Below are positions 1 through 7,104 of a DNA stretch of 8,038 nt, piece by piece. Source of the stretch: Tannerella sp. (GTDB taxonomy: Bacteria; Bacteroidota; Bacteroidia; Bacteroidales; Tannerellaceae); the NCBI GenBank assembly GCA_031263835.1, contig JAISEZ010000270.1, forward strand, positions 1 to 8,038, written 5' to 3'. The translations under genes were made by a program, and so were the position numbers. Position 1 is the first letter of the stretch. Every line of letters starts with the position of its first letter. The notes under the pieces were generated by a model. The model was not told where the DNA came from and did no database searches. It saw only the letters and a program-made list of their open reading frames with translations.

Positions 1-11
1 ATTTATTTTCG

Positions 12-19
12 TATCTTTG
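12..19 (+). promoter_or_regulatory. Bacteroidetes-type -7 promoter box for the helicase operon
   Basis: TATCTTTG matches the TAnnTTTG -7 consensus of the Bacteroidetes primary sigma factor. The -33 element would lie left of the window and cannot be checked. Transcription would start near 26, giving a leader of about 430 nt before the helicase ATG, unless the small reading frame at 180-458 is translated. Confidence 0.6.
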
Positions 20-179
20 CGGCCTAAACAACAGAGTTTATATTGAATCTTTCTTGCAATGCTTCGCTCCGCCTCCGTTTGGCGGGTCTTTCCATCGTCA
101 AAATCGACCTCAAAATCAACTTTTTTTGTTTGTATCAGGGGGTCGCGGGCGTGTACAATAACACTATCGTGACGCACTT
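20..179 (+). other. Long leader region without a recognisable gene
   Basis: This stretch lies between the left-edge promoter and the nitronate monooxygenase remnant. It holds a small CCGCC/GGCGG hairpin at about 70-86 and a T-run at about 121-127. A 37-codon frame starts at the ATG at 59, but I do not recognise its product and cannot support it as a gene. Long leaders are known for cold-induced RNA-chaperone genes, so a regulatory role is possible, but nothing seen here proves it. Confidence 0.3.
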
Positions 180-458
180 TTGAAAATTATGAGATTGATT
201 TTTATCGGAAATAGAGAAATTTGCCTGCCGGTCGTTCAAGGCGGTACGGGTGCAGGAGTTTCGCTTTCAGGGACAGTTGCTGCAGTTGCCCGTGAAGGCC
301 GCGCCGGCGCTGTATCATGTGCCGGACGGGGGCTGCTGTACAGGCGGGAACCCGGCGATTATCCGGCCGGTATAATCAGTAATGTGAAAGACGTGATTAC
401 CAAACTGAAAAACAGATTTGAGGTCGCCCGAAAAAGTAATAACCAACCAAATTCATGA
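180..458 (+). pseudogene. Nitronate monooxygenase (2-nitropropane dioxygenase) N-terminal remnant
   Basis: The 92-codon frame (TTG at 180; a more credible ATG at 189) resembles the first roughly 75 residues of the FMN-dependent nitronate monooxygenase family. It has an IGN opening, then PVVQGGTGAGVSLSG, then an EG..GAVS.AG.GLL stretch, where the family normally reads PIIQGGMGVGISLSG and EGGIGVIS. Glycines at two conserved places have become arginine. Similarity fades around the NVKDVITKLKNRF stretch. The normal protein is several hundred residues long and carries the TIM-barrel active site, all of which is missing, so no enzyme activity is expected. The frame ends in an ATGA overlap with the helicase start at 455-458, so if translated it could couple to the helicase. 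Alternatives are a small real gene or an upstream leader peptide. The family match rests on recognised motifs, not on a search. Confidence 0.5.
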
Positions 459-1576
459 CATTTAAGGAATTAAATATTTCAGAGCCGATATTGAAAGCTC
501 TGGTAAACAAAAAGTACGAAACGCCGACTCCCATTCAGGAGCAGGCCATACCGGTCGCCCTCAGCGGCCGGGATTTGCTGGGAATCGCCCAGACGGGGAC
601 CGGAAAAACCGCTGCCTTTGCCATCCCCGTCATCCAGAAACTCAATCAGCCTCAGCCGAAAGGACAGAGACGGGAAATCAAAGCGCTGGTGCTGACCCCG
701 ACACGGGAACTTGCCATACAGATTGACGAATGTTTCAGGGATTACGGCCGGTATGCCGACCTGCGCCATACGGTGATTTTCGGCGGAGTAAACGAAAAAC
801 CGCAGATTGGCGATTTGGAGCGGGGAACCGACGTGCTGATAGCCACTCCCGGACGCCTCCTTGACCTGATTGCCCGGAAATACATCTCGCTCGACCATAT
901 CCGCCACTTTATTCTTGACGAAGCTGACCGGATGCTTGACATGGGTTTCATCCACGACATCAAACGCCTGCTGCCGATGCTGCCGAAGCGCAGGCAAACG
1001 CTGTTCTTTTCCGCGACCATGCCCTCGGCGATTGCCGGCCTGTCGAAAACGATACTGCACAATCCCGTAAGGATGGAAGTGGCGCCGGTCGCCTCGGTAG
1101 TGGATACGATAGAACAGCAGGTCTATTTTGTGGAAAAGCCGCAGAAAAGCGAACTGCTCATCAGCCTGCTGCAAAAGGAGCAGGGAAAATCGGTGCTTGT
1201 TTTTTCCCGCACGAAGCATGGCGCGGATAAAATCGCACGGGTGCTGAACAAAAGGGGAATCGGCTGCGAGGCCATTCACGGCAACAAGACACAGGGGGCA
1301 AGGCAGCGCGCACTCACCAACTTCAAATCGGGAAAAACGCGCGTGATTATTGCAACGGACATTGCCGCAAGAGGTCTCGACATCGCCAATCTGGAACTGG
1401 TCATCAACTATGACCTGCCGGACATGGCCGAAACATACGTCCACCGCATAGGCCGCACGGGCCGTGCAGGAAACAGCGGAACGGCGCTCACCTTCTGTTC
1501 CGCGGATGAACGCACGATGGTAAAGGACATTCAGAAACTGACGGGGCAAAAACTGAATACCGTATTGACTGCTTAA
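455..1576 (+). CDS. RhlE-type DEAD-box ATP-dependent RNA helicase
   Basis: Cytoplasmic RNA helicase of 373 residues that uses ATP to unwind short RNA duplexes, with likely roles in ribosome assembly, RNA decay or cold adaptation. All core motifs are present: Q motif around 21-33 (TPTPIQ), motif I AQTGTGKT 45-52, Ia PTRELA 82-87, Ib TPGR 131-134, motif II DEAD 155-158, motif III SAT 186-188, motif IV VLVFSRT 247-253, motif V ATDIAARGLDI 300-310, and motif VI HRIGRTGR 330-337. The protein ends soon after the second RecA-like domain, so it lacks the long basic or RNA-binding tail of CsdA/DbpA and is a minimal RhlE-like enzyme. The start MTFKELNI is the usual family start. No purine-rich ribosome site precedes it, but the ATG overlaps the stop of the preceding remnant frame. 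The cold-shock gene follows after 26 nt, which implies cotranscription. The family is certain; the specific RNA targets are unknown. Confidence 0.96.
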   Translation: MTFKELNISEPILKALVNKKYETPTPIQEQAIPVALSGRDLLGIAQTGTGKTAAFAIPVIQKLNQPQPKGQRREIKALVLTPTRELAIQIDECFRDYGRYADLRHTVIFGGVNEKPQIGDLERGTDVLIATPGRLLDLIARKYISLDHIRHFILDEADRMLDMGFIHDIKRLLPMLPKRRQTLFFSATMPSAIAGLSKTILHNPVRMEVAPVASVVDTIEQQVYFVEKPQKSELLISLLQKEQGKSVLVFSRTKHGADKIARVLNKRGIGCEAIHGNKTQGARQRALTNFKSGKTRVIIATDIAARGLDIANLELVINYDLPDMAETYVHRIGRTGRAGNSGTALTFCSADERTMVKDIQKLTGQKLNTVLTA

Positions 1577-1602
1577 AAACAAACAACTATAAAGCAATAT
1601 TG

Positions 1603-2037
1603 ATGGCAACTTCATTTAATAAAAAAGAGCTGGAAAAGAGGAAAGAGCAGAAGCGGAAGGAAAAGCAGCAGCGAAAGGAAGAGCGCAAAGCCGGTGGCAG
1701 CAGGTCGTTTGAAGATATGATTGCATACGTGGACGAAAACGGAGTAATCACCGACACGCCGCCCGACCCCGACAAAAAAACGGAAGTGGAACTGGAAAAT
1801 ATCATCGTTTCCACTCCCAAAAAGGAAGAGATGGAAGAACCCGTGCTGGAAGGCCGTGTTGAATACTTTAACAGGGACAAGGGATACGGTTTTATCAAAA
1901 ATCTTGCCGGTACGGAAAAATATTTCTTTCATGTCAGTAATGCCCCGGCAGCTATTGACGAAGGAAACAGGGTTACATTTGAGCTGGAACGGGGTGACAG
2001 AGGCATGAATGCCGTGAAAATCGTTCTTGTCAAGTAA
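1603..2037 (+). CDS. Cold-shock-domain RNA-binding protein with charged N-terminal extension
   Basis: A 144-residue single-stranded nucleic-acid-binding protein. The N-terminal third (about 6-29) is almost wholly Lys/Glu/Arg/Gln and should form a long charged helix. A conserved SFEDMIAYVDENG segment follows at 35-47. The cold-shock OB fold occupies about 82-143, with RNP1 KGYGFI at 93-98 and RNP2 YFFHVS at 107-112. Standard CspA proteins are about 70 residues, so this is the extended form common in Bacteroidetes. I chose ATG 1603 over the in-frame TTG at 1600 because ATG GCA gives the usual short MA start. It lies 26 nt after the helicase and 37 nt before the RRM gene, all on one strand, so it probably acts with them on structured mRNA or rRNA. 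RNP2 has Y in place of the more usual V/I at its first position; aromatic stacking residues are otherwise kept. Confidence 0.93.
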   Translation: MATSFNKKELEKRKEQKRKEKQQRKEERKAGGSRSFEDMIAYVDENGVITDTPPDPDKKTEVELENIIVSTPKKEEMEEPVLEGRVEYFNRDKGYGFIKNLAGTEKYFFHVSNAPAAIDEGNRVTFELERGDRGMNAVKIVLVK

Positions 2038-2074
2038 AACAAAATAATTATTTACATTTAAAACAGAAGAAAAG

Positions 2075-2419
2075 ATGAACATTTACATTTCAAATTTAAG
2101 CTACAACACAGATGCTGAAGGCTTACAGGATTTATTTTCGAATTACGGAGAAGTAACCTCCGCTAACGTTATCACGGACAGGGAAACGGGCCGCTCGCGC
2201 GGATTCGGCTTTGTCGAGATGACGAACGATGCGGAAGGTCAGAAGGCTATCGACGAATTGAATGAAACTGAATTCGACGGGAAAACCATCAGCGTGAATG
2301 TTGCCCGTCCCAAAACGGACAGAAGAAGCAGCGGCGGCGGCGGATACAATCGCGGCGGTGGCGGCGGATACAACCGTGGCGGCGGCGGTGGCGGATATAA
2401 CAGCAGAAATCGCTATTAA
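2075..2419 (+). CDS. Small RRM-domain RNA-binding protein with Gly-rich tail
   Basis: A 114-residue protein with a single RNA recognition motif at about 1-79: RNP2 IYISNL at 3-8 and RNP1 RGFGFVEM at 42-49. A tail (84-114) built from three GGGGYNR-like blocks resembles the RGG/YGG tails of eukaryotic and cyanobacterial Rbp proteins and may add weak RNA binding or self-association. The Bacteroides Rbp family, reported as global post-transcriptional regulators in a phylum with no recognised Hfq, is the closest concept; membership is inferred from architecture. A purine-rich GAAGAAAAG directly before the ATG supports the start. The near-match TACATTTA at 2053-2060 could be an internal promoter, but it lacks the final G and sits only 15 nt before the ATG. 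It is the last gene before the terminator. The tail DNA is GGC/GGT-rich and prone to length changes. Confidence 0.95.
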   Translation: MNIYISNLSYNTDAEGLQDLFSNYGEVTSANVITDRETGRSRGFGFVEMTNDAEGQKAIDELNETEFDGKTISVNVARPKTDRRSSGGGGYNRGGGGGYNRGGGGGGYNSRNRY

Positions 2420-2448
2420 ATCCTGCATGACCTGCAACAGTGACCTAC

Positions 2449-2482
2449 GGGCAGTCTTTCAACGGACTGTCCGTTTTTTTTT
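2449..2482 (+). terminator. Intrinsic terminator of the helicase-CSD-RRM operon
   Basis: GGGCAGTC (2449-2456) pairs with GACTGTCC (2465-2472) as an 8-bp stem with one G-U pair and an 8-nt loop. A run of nine T follows at 2474-2482. It starts 29 nt after the RRM stop. It acts only on the + strand, since there is no T-run in the reverse direction. Confidence 0.92.
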
Positions 2483-2522
2483 AAAATTCAAAGATTCAAT
2501 TATTCAATTATTCAAAGATTCA
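2483..2522. repeat. Five tandem 8-bp ATTCA repeats
   Basis: Five consecutive octamers follow the terminator directly: AAAATTCA, AAGATTCA, ATTATTCA, ATTATTCA, AAGATTCA. They lie in the gap between convergent genes. No function can be read from them. The remaining 83 bp to the lepA stop hold only a weak interrupted palindrome at 2548-2570 and no convincing lepA terminator. Confidence 0.7.
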
Positions 2523-2605
2523 GGGGCATCCGGCGGGGATGACTGCTGGGACAATACACGTGATTATCCCGCGCAAAGGACAGGCCTGCCGGGAATAATG
2601 ACAGG

Positions 2606-4393
2606 TCAATCCAGTTTCAGTACGGCCAGGAAAGCTTTCTGAGGCACTTCGACCGTTCCGATTTGCTTCATTCGCTTTTTGCCTTCCTTCTGTTTTTCGA
2701 GCAGTTTGCGCTTGCGTGAGACGTCGCCGCCATAACATTTGGCCGTCACATCCTTGCGAACGGCTTTCACCGTTTCGCGGGCAATGATTTTGGAGCCGAT
2801 GGCCGCCTGAATCGCTATGTCGAACTGCTGGCGGGGAATGAGTTCCTTCAGTTTCTCACACATCCGGCGTCCGAAGGCCATGCTGTTGTCGATGTGCGTC
2901 AGCGTCGAAAGCGCATCCACCGGTTCGCCGTTCAGCAGGATGTCCAGCTTCACCAGACGCGACTCGCGGAAGTCGTGCAGGTGATAGTCAAACGACGCAT
3001 AGCCCTTCGAAATGCTTTTCAGCTTGTCGTAAAAGTCAATCACGATTTCGCCCAGCGGCATGTCGAAAAAGACTTCAATCCGGTCGCCGGAGATGTATTC
3101 CTGTTTTATCAAAATTCCCCGCTTGCCCAGACACAGCGTCATGATTGGCCCGATGTAGGCCGTCCGCGTGATGACGGACGCACGGATGTAGGGTTCCTCA
3201 ATCCGGTCTATCATCGTCGGGTCGGGCAGGCCGCCCGGGTTGTGCACTTCCGTGCAGTTCCCCTTTTTGTCGTGCACCCGGTAGGAGACGTTGGGCACGG
3301 TCGTGATGACGTCCATGTTGAACTCGCGGTCGAGGCGTTCCTGAACGATTTCCATGTGCAGCAGCCCCAGAAAACCGCACCGGAAACCGAAACCCAGGGC
3401 GACCGAACTCTCCGGCTGGAAGGTGAGCGAGGCATCGTTCAGCTGCAGTTTTTCGAGCGATGCCCGCAGGTTTTCGAAGTCTTCCGTTTCAATCGGATAG
3501 ACGCCGGCGAAGACCATCGGCTTCACTTCCTCGAAACCGGCAATCCCCTGGCGCGCCGGCCGTGCAACGTGCGTAATGGTGTCGCCCACGCGCACCTCGC
3601 GCGAGGTCTTGATACCGGAGATGATGTATCCCACGTCGCCCGTCCGCACTTCGCTGCGCGGACTCATGGTCAGCTTCAGGATGCCCACCTCGTCGGCGTC
3701 ATATTCTTTTTCGGTGGCAATAAATTTCACCCGGTCGTTTTTGCGGATGACGCCGTTGACCACCTTGAAATAGGCGATGATGCCGCGGAAGGAGTTGAAT
3801 ACCGAATCAAAAATCAGGCACTGCAGCGGCGCGCCGGGGTCTCCCCCGGGCGACGGCACCCGTTCCACAATCGCATCCAGCACGCCGTATACGCCCTCGC
3901 CCGTCTTGCCGCTGGCGCGGAGAATCGTTTCGCGTTTGCATCCCAGCAGCTCGATGACCTGGTCTTCCACCTCGTCGGGCATGGCGGCGGGAAGGTCGAT
4001 TTTGTTAATCACCGGAATGATTTCCAGGTCATGTTCGATGGCCATGTAGAGGTTGGAAATCGTCTGCGCCTGAATGCCCTGCGCCGCATCGACAATCAGC
4101 AGCGCGCCTTCGCAGGCGGCTATCGAACGCGACACTTCGTATGAAAAATCGACATGGCCCGGCGTGTCAATCAGGTTCAGGATGTAGTCTTCGCCCCGGC
4201 AGGTATAGTTCATCTGGATGGCATGACTTTTGATGGTGATGCCGCGTTCCCGTTCCAGTTCCATGTCGTCCAGCACCTGTGCCTGCAGGTCTTTTCCCTC
4301 CACTGTCTTGGTATATTCGAGCAAACGGTCGGCCAGCGTACTTTTCCCGTGGTCAATATGAGCGATAATACAGAAATTGCGAATGTGATTCAT
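2606..4393 (-). CDS. lepA: Elongation factor 4 (LepA), ribosomal back-translocase GTPase
   Basis: A 595-residue translational GTPase, close to the 599 residues of the E. coli protein. LepA binds the ribosome and is linked to back-translocation and to 30S biogenesis or initiation. GTPase motifs: G1 AHIDHGKST at 11-19, switch region RERGITI at 48-54, G3 DTPGH at 76-80, G4 NKID at 130-133, and G5 SGKTG at 161-165 (SAKTG in many homologues). The central part has the LepA hallmark [14 protein letters not shown]. The LepA-specific C-terminal domain is complete, with [26 protein letters not shown] close to the end. I chose [12 protein letters not shown] as start because it is the family start and sits about 21 nt after the predicted transcription start. 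The frame stays open about 2.2 kb further upstream, but only as the antisense of the TPR gene. It is divergent from the TPR gene and convergent with the RRM operon. Confidence 0.98.
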   Translation of the reverse strand: MNHIRNFCIIAHIDHGKSTLADRLLEYTKTVEGKDLQAQVLDDMELERERGITIKSHAIQMNYTCRGEDYILNLIDTPGHVDFSYEVSRSIAACEGALLIVDAAQGIQAQTISNLYMAIEHDLEIIPVINKIDLPAAMPDEVEDQVIELLGCKRETILRASGKTGEGVYGVLDAIVERVPSPGGDPGAPLQCLIFDSVFNSFRGIIAYFKVVNGVIRKNDRVKFIATEKEYDADEVGILKLTMSPRSEVRTGDVGYIISGIKTSREVRVGDTITHVARPARQGIAGFEEVKPMVFAGVYPIETEDFENLRASLEKLQLNDASLTFQPESSVALGFGFRCGFLGLLHMEIVQERLDREFNMDVITTVPNVSYRVHDKKGNCTEVHNPGGLPDPTMIDRIEEPYIRASVITRTAYIGPIMTLCLGKRGILIKQEYISGDRIEVFFDMPLGEIVIDFYDKLKSISKGYASFDYHLHDFRESRLVKLDILLNGEPVDALSTLTHIDNSMAFGRRMCEKLKELIPRQQFDIAIQAAIGSKIIARETVKAVRKDVTAKCYGGDVSRKRKLLEKQKEGKKRMKQIGTVEVPQKAFLAVLKLD

Positions 4394-4420
4394 CTGCGAA
4401 ATTTTATTTTTTTTGGAGTG

Positions 4421-4428
4421 CAAAGATA
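4421..4428 (-). promoter_or_regulatory. -7 promoter box for lepA
   Basis: On the - strand this reads TATCTTTG, a full match to TAnnTTTG and identical to the box at 12-19. Transcription would begin near 4414, giving a leader of about 20 nt before the lepA ATG at 4393. No clear TTTG -33 element is visible at the expected spacing. Confidence 0.65.
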
Positions 4429-4450
4429 GCAAATATCGCATAAATAGTTT

Positions 4451-4458
4451 TACTTTTG
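4451..4458 (+). promoter_or_regulatory. -7 promoter box for the TPR gene
   Basis: TACTTTTG matches TAnnTTTG. The expected transcription start near 4465 gives a leader of about 22 nt before the ATG at 4487. The box lies 23 bp from the oppositely oriented lepA box, so the two promoters share their upstream DNA and polymerase binding at one may affect the other. Confidence 0.6.
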
Positions 4459-4486
4459 GCCTGGCAATTGATATAAATTCAGAGAA

Positions 4487-6634
4487 ATGAGAACGAAAGA
4501 GATACATGCGGCTTATGCCGGCATCACGGATGCGCTGGACGGCGGCGAACTGAAGACGGCTTTTGACCGGATTCAAAATCTGATTTCCGGCGTGCAGGAG
4601 GTTTCGGAGCAGAACCGGCTGAACGAGCTGCAGGACACCTACCGGTATCTTCTGCATTACTATGCGGAAGGCAGCCGCGACCCGGCGCGGGAACAAATCT
4701 ATGCGGGTATCCGGACGGGCGCCTACGAACTGGCCGACCGCATCCGGCATCAGGCGCTGCTGTCCGATGCCGGCGGAGACCATGCCCGTGCGTGGATGTT
4801 TTCGATTTACCATCCGGTCGGGATGGCCGACCTTGTCGGGCAGTTGCCCGCGCTGTATGAAAAGGCCGACACGGCGCATTTCGAGACCTCGACCGAGCAG
4901 CTGTTCGAAAACGTGTGGAAAACGCTGTTCCTGTCCGACGACGTCGCGGCGCTCCTCCGCGCGGCGCTGGCGGACGGGCGCTTTCCGGCGCCGGCGAAGT
5001 GCCAGCTGGTGTCGGCCCTGCTGCTGGGACTGCAGAGGTCGTTCGACCGGGAAAAGCTGTACCTGCTGTGCGACGCGGCCGCCGCGGAAGACCTGGAAGT
5101 CCGTATCCGCGCCCTGATAGCCGTCTGCCTGACGCTTTACAGGTACCGGCAGCGGACGGCGTACTACCCCGGTATCCGTCACCGGCTGGACAGCCTGGCC
5201 GAGGCGCCGGACTTCGTGCGAATCATGCAGACGATTGTCCTGCGCTTCATCCTCTCGCGCGAGACGGAGAAGGTGACGCACAAAATTCAGGAGGAAATTC
5301 TTCCGGAAATGATGAAGCTGAAATACACTTCGCAGGGCGAGCATTTCGGGATACTGGCCGACTTTCCGGGCGACGAAATGAACCCGGAATGGAAAGACTC
5401 CGCGACGGGCGACAGCGTGACGAAAAAGCTGGAGGAATATGCCGGCCTGCAGGAGGAGGGACTCGACGTCATGCACTTCACGTTTATTCATCTGAAGAAC
5501 TTCAGCTTTTTCAGCGAGATAAGCAACTGGTTTCTCCCCTTCACTCCCCGTCATTCCTGCCTCGGAGCCCGGGAAAATTCCCCCGGCATCGGGCTGAAAA
5601 CCCTGATGCAGGCTTCTTTTGTGTGCAATTCGGACAAATATTCGCTGTTCCTCAGTCTGGAGAGGCTTCCCGCAACACACCGGCAGCAGATGATACAGCA
5701 GATGGACAGCCAGCTCGGCGCCATGAACGAACAGCAGCTGCAGGAACTGAAAAGCCGGCAGAACAGGGTGGAATGTATCACGTCCCAGTATATTCAGGAC
5801 CTGTACCGCTTTTACAAGCTGTTTCCGCGTCGCGCGGAGTTTGACGACATCTTCAACCGGGCGCTTGACTTCCACCTCCTTCCGGCGCTGGAACCGTATC
5901 TGTCCGGCGCCGAGACGCTGCTGAGCATTGCCGGACTGTATCTCCGGAAGGGGTATTACGAAGATGCGCAGACGCTGTATGACCGCCTGACTGAGCGGGA
6001 CGGGCAGGATGAGATGCTGTATCAGAAGGCCGGTTACTGCAGGCAGATGACCGGCGACTGGCAGGGCGCGCTGGCGGCGTACCTGCGTTCGGAGCTGCTC
6101 AATCCGGACAGTAAATGGCTGCTGCGCCGGCTGGCCGACTGCTACCGGCAGCTCAGGCAGCCCGAGGATGCGCTTGCCTTTTACCGCCGCTACGAGCAGG
6201 CAAGTCCGGACACGGTGCCGGTGCTGATTTGCATGGGACACTGCTGTCTGGAGATGAAAAAACAGGCCGACGCCCTGAAATATTATTTCAAGGCCGATTA
6301 CCTGAGTCCGGAAAATCCGAAGATATGGCGTGCCATTGCCTGGAGTTCGTTTCTGAGCGGGAAATACGAGCAGGCGTGTCATTATTACGGCAAGTTGCTG
6401 GAGCGTCAGCCCCAGATGCAGGATTTCCTCAACGCCGGACATACGGAATGGGTGTTGCAGCGCGTCCGGACGGCGCTGACATTCTACCGCTGTGCCGCGA
6501 TGGCCGAAGACGGCGGATTCGACAAATTCCTCGCGCTCTTCAAACAGGATGTTCCCGACCTTCTCCATGCCGGTATCGACCCCGCAGAAATCCCAATCCT
6601 GCTGGACCAGCTGCGATACGTGATTAGTGATTAA
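4487..6634 (+). CDS. Large cytoplasmic TPR-repeat protein of unknown function
   Basis: A 715-residue protein with no signal peptide or membrane segment. Residues 1-450 are largely helical and not a family I recognise; they include a charged [27 protein letters not shown] stretch at about 316-342. Residues about 477-675 form roughly six TPR-like helix pairs. Clear ones are [20 protein letters not shown] (482-501), [18 protein letters not shown] (515-532), [20 protein letters not shown] (549-568) and [20 protein letters not shown] (618-637). TPRs hold protein partners, so a scaffold or chaperone-adaptor role is plausible, but no partner is shown by context. The start fits the promoter at 4451-4458. 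The last codons (VISD) and stop lie inside an intergenic heptamer repeat starting at 6620, so the native C-terminus may have been altered. The coding DNA is very GC-rich at third positions, which leaves long open frames in other frames and on the other strand. Confidence 0.85.
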   Translation: MRTKEIHAAYAGITDALDGGELKTAFDRIQNLISGVQEVSEQNRLNELQDTYRYLLHYYAEGSRDPAREQIYAGIRTGAYELADRIRHQALLSDAGGDHARAWMFSIYHPVGMADLVGQLPALYEKADTAHFETSTEQLFENVWKTLFLSDDVAALLRAALADGRFPAPAKCQLVSALLLGLQRSFDREKLYLLCDAAAAEDLEVRIRALIAVCLTLYRYRQRTAYYPGIRHRLDSLAEAPDFVRIMQTIVLRFILSRETEKVTHKIQEEILPEMMKLKYTSQGEHFGILADFPGDEMNPEWKDSATGDSVTKKLEEYAGLQEEGLDVMHFTFIHLKNFSFFSEISNWFLPFTPRHSCLGARENSPGIGLKTLMQASFVCNSDKYSLFLSLERLPATHRQQMIQQMDSQLGAMNEQQLQELKSRQNRVECITSQYIQDLYRFYKLFPRRAEFDDIFNRALDFHLLPALEPYLSGAETLLSIAGLYLRKGYYEDAQTLYDRLTERDGQDEMLYQKAGYCRQMTGDWQGALAAYLRSELLNPDSKWLLRRLADCYRQLRQPEDALAFYRRYEQASPDTVPVLICMGHCCLEMKKQADALKYYFKADYLSPENPKIWRAIAWSSFLSGKYEQACHYYGKLLERQPQMQDFLNAGHTEWVLQRVRTALTFYRCAAMAEDGGFDKFLALFKQDVPDLLHAGIDPAEIPILLDQLRYVISD

Positions 6635-6732
6635 CGGTTAGTGGTTAATGGTTAATGGTTAATGGTTAGTGAATAAATCGGCCCCGATGCCTGACACTAA
6701 TCACTAATCACTAACCACTAATCACTAACCAC
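6620..6732. repeat. Heptamer repeats in two inverted arms
   Basis: The left arm holds eight 7-nt units at 6620-6675: GTGATTA twice, ACGGTTA, GTGGTTA, ATGGTTA three times, GTGAATA. The right arm holds five reversed units (TAAYCAC) at 6698-6732. A 22-nt centre contains the small ATCGG-CC-CCGAT hairpin at 6677-6688. The arms can pair in several registers into a long A/T-rich hairpin. It may terminate or protect the TPR transcript, although there is no T-run after it. The left arm overlaps the last 15 nt of the TPR gene, including its TAA. Confidence 0.85.
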
Positions 6733-6738
6733 TGCTTC

Positions 6739-6990
6739 TGTGCATTTTTTTCGCGAACGATGTTCGCAGGAAATATACACTGTGCATTTTTTTCGCGAAC
6801 GCCGTTCGCAGAAAATATACACAGTGCAGTTTTTTCGCGGACGCGGTTCGCGGGTAATATGCGCAGTGGCTTTTTTTCGCGGACGATGTTCGCAGGAAAT
6901 ATGCACTGTGTATTTTTTTTGCGGACGCCGTTCGCGGGAAATATGCACCGTGTATTTTATTTTCCGACGTTGTCGGGAAGAAAAATACAG
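6739..6990. repeat. Six tandem 42-bp foldback units
   Basis: Units begin at 6739, 6781, 6823, 6865, 6907 and 6949, each exactly 42 bp with no indels. Each has a left edge of type TGTGCA, a T-run of about 7, a short stem with 3-nt loop (GCGAAC-GAT-GTTCGC in unit 1), then GGAAATAT and a right edge of type ACAC. Arms of about 19 nt are imperfectly complementary over the whole unit. Units 3-5 have GCGGAC in the left inner stem, giving one G-T pair; unit 6 is the most diverged and carries CCGAC-GTT-GTCGG instead. There are no unique spacers, so this is not a CRISPR array. The unit is 14 codons long, so frames stay open through it, but no product is recognisable. The 72 bp after it (6991-7062) hold nothing I can name. 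Confidence 0.93.
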
Positions 6991-7062
6991 TATATTCTTC
7001 TTTTGAATGTTATGACCCGGCATTTTCCTCCGGTAATTTCGGTAACGGAATGCAAAGTGTAC

Positions 7063-7102
7063 GGGAAGACGGCCTTGCCATGAAGAGAAAGGCGGTCTTT
7101 CC
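7063..7102. other. Strong hairpin just beyond the toxin gene
   Basis: The 14-nt arms at 7063-7076 (GGGAAGACGGCCTT) and 7089-7102 (AAGGCGGTCTTTCC) pair with one G-G mismatch and one G-T pair around a 12-nt loop. It begins 2 nt after the PIN-gene stop on the - strand, so it probably lies at the 3' end of the toxin mRNA. No T-run follows on either strand, so it is either a weak terminator or a 3'-end stabilising structure. Confidence 0.6.
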
Positions 7103-7104
7103 TC

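Noticed and set aside
59..172. 37-codon + strand frame in the operon leader, considered as a leader peptide
   Set aside because: It has no ribosome site, no repeated regulatory codons and no recognisable pattern.
479..1615. 378-codon frame on the - strand opposite the helicase
   Set aside because: It has no recognisable motif and lies wholly antisense to an intact DEAD-box gene, so it is a codon-bias artefact.
2548..2570. Interrupted palindrome around CACGTG, considered as a lepA terminator or operator
   Set aside because: It has a bulge and a mismatch, no loop to allow a hairpin, and no T-run on the - strand.
2894..4144. 416-codon + strand frame opposite lepA
   Set aside because: It is the shadow of lepA; no promoter or motif supports it.
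4915..5844. 309-codon + strand frame inside the TPR gene
   Set aside because: Its Gly/Arg/Pro/Ala-rich, low-complexity composition is typical of an off-frame reading of GC-rich DNA.
4394..6568. 2.2-kb open frame on the - strand continuing upstream of lepA (a 1320-codon frame in total)
   Set aside because: It is the antisense of the TPR gene and is open because of GC-rich third positions. The LepA family start MNHIRNF at 4393 and the promoter at 4421-4428 fix the true start.
6739..6990. CRISPR array
   Set aside because: Units abut with no variable spacers, differ from one another throughout, and no cas gene is in the window.
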